Assembly (NCBI GenBank): GCA_036897095.1
Contig: JAYMSP010000137.1
Span: forward strand, 1 to 64,000
DNA from: Plantago elongata
Taxonomy: Eukaryota > Streptophyta > Magnoliopsida > Lamiales > Plantaginaceae
Direction of reading: 5' to 3'
Length of the DNA: 64,000 nucleotides
Every line of letters starts with the position of its first letter. Within the stretch, counting starts at the first letter, position 1. This document shows, one piece after another, positions 63,037 to 64,000 of the stretch. The notes under the pieces were generated by a model. The model did no database searches. It was not told where the DNA came from and saw nothing but the letters and a program-made list of their open reading frames with translations. Both the position numbers and the translations under genes were made by a program.

Positions 63037-63410
63037 AAGTATAAGTGTAAACTCCTCGACTAATTGTCGAAAAGCCGAGTATCACTAAACATATTGCAAA
63101 AATTATACAAGTGAAAACTCCTCGGCTAACTGTCAAAAAGCTGAATATCACTAAACAAACTACGAAAATTTTACAAGTTAAAATTCCTCGGCTAACTGTC
63201 AAAAAGCCGAGTATCACTAAACAAACTGTGAAAATTGTACAAGTGAAAACTCCCGGCTAACTGTCGAAAAGAAGAGTGTCACTACACAAACCGCGATATT
63301 AAACGTGAAAAACTCCTTGGCTAACTAAAGAAAACCCGAGTATCACTACACAAACTACAAAGAAAAGTACGTGTAAACTACTCGGTTGACTAACAAGCAG
63401 CCGACCCAAA
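63037..63410 (+). repeat. Tandem repeats with hairpins in the 3' part of the Ty3/gypsy element
   Basis: About six units of about 62-68 bp. Most carry CTCGGCTAACTGTC-AAAAGCCGAG, whose ends pair to form a hairpin, then TATCACTAAACAAAC and a GTGAAAACT link. Such arrays between integrase and the 3' LTR are a known trait of Tat-lineage elements. Confidence 0.88.
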
Positions 63411-64000
63411 CAGACAAACGTATGAATAAACACATGTATTCAACATAGTCTTCACAAATGTTCAATACTTGGGGGGAGATAATATAGCTAAAATCTCTGA
63501 ATAGAAGGAGATACCGAAAATTCAACAAAATATTACATACCGATGAGTGCAAAACGTTACCTGATAATTAGCTAACAGGTTAGCCTCAGATCTCGCATAA
63601 GGCGGAAATACATGACCGACAAAAGAATGGTTCCTCACAAACTGAGGGCATAGTAAGTAATTAGCCCTATACAACTCTTAAGAGTTCGGACAAAAGATAA
63701 AGCAACCTGATTAAATAACAGGGTGATGAGACTCGGGAATTTTGGTTCCTGGGGGATCGGAAGATGATTTAGTCTGGTCGGCCGACTTGATTTTCCTCCA
63801 AGTCTTCTTTACCTTCACAGTTCCATCGGTTCCAGCTACTTCTTCCTCCTAGATCTCCATCCCTGCCACATGACCGTAAGCTTAAGGGATACGGCACCAT
63901 TCATGATCTAGGTCGGCAAGATGAGGATCATCAATCCGAGAAGTGAAGAACAACTCAGGGAACCAAGTGGGGAAGTTTGGATGGAACTCTCCTCGGACAT

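Larger units (their letters stand above)
56700..64000 (+). mobile_element. Ty3/gypsy LTR retrotransposon, Tat lineage, broken, runs past the window end
   Basis: A fossil element on the plus strand. Parts in order: 5' LTR (about 56700-57371), primer binding site just after it, gag region (about 57410-58650), aspartic protease region (about 58700-59300), reverse transcriptase (about 59550-60670), RNase H part with a second RNase H-like stretch (about 60680-61750), integrase with core and C-terminal parts (about 61830-62922), a 3' non-coding block of tandem repeats (63037-63410) and an antisense coding-like stretch (about 63720 onward). Tat-lineage features are the primer site resembling tRNA-Asp, the extra RNase H-like stretch, and the 3' repeats with an added antisense frame. 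The coding region is broken in many places (about ten or more), so it is inactive. Age cannot be set because the 3' LTR lies outside the window. Confidence 0.88.

Noticed and set aside
63037-63410. CRISPR-like or tRNA-like hairpin array
   Set aside because: Units are tandem with no spacers and lie inside the 3' part of an LTR element.

Overview
This is nuclear DNA from a flowering plant. It is AT-rich, the genes are split by many GT-AG introns, and it carries Stowaway-like MITEs, a hAT relic, a SINE, a LINE tail and a Ty3/gypsy element. The protein families (thylakoid CCS1, HVA22-k, RRA arabinosyltransferase) fit a eudicot. Exact taxonomy cannot be read from the sequence alone.

Layout: a LINE tail with an RNase H end (1-550). 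ARIADNE-type RBR E3 ligase (1771-4976, -). CCS1, plastid cytochrome c assembly (6449-9522, -). RMA-type membrane RING E3 ligase (CDS 10590-11252, -, with a leader intron to about 12.46 kb). UPF0496 protein (13443-15148, -, with a leader intron to about 16.63 kb). A transposon-rich gene desert (17.2-22.9 kb) with MITEs, a long-inverted-repeat element and a possible copia fossil. OST48, an oligosaccharyltransferase subunit (about 22958-27484, -). MED13, a Mediator kinase-module subunit (29241-42770, +). A WrbA/FQR1-like quinone reductase (43608-45023, -). A deSI-like PPPDE protease (46483-47562, -). A hAT relic (48760-49441). An RRA-type arabinosyltransferase (50048-52285, -). HVA22-like protein k (53361-55691, -). 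A degenerate minisatellite (56.0-56.5 kb). A decayed Tat-lineage Ty3/gypsy element from about 56.7 kb to the window end.

The genes are housekeeping and do not form one pathway: ubiquitin ligation (ARI, RMA), secretory-pathway glycosylation and wall protein arabinosylation (OST48, RRA), plastid cytochrome assembly (CCS1), transcription (MED13), redox (FQR) and ER shaping (HVA22). All but MED13 lie on the minus strand.

The main unexplained pattern is that several genes carry low-copy, diverged tandem repeats (units about 53-190 bp) inside the first or 5'-leader intron: RMA, UPF0496, OST48, FQR and deSI, and probably RRA. In OST48 one repeat unit contains a copy of the exon-1 5' splice site. 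Other notable points are a likely GC-AG intron in OST48 holding a complete Stowaway MITE, and two stacked retroposition scars in a MED13 intron. No new protein system was found.
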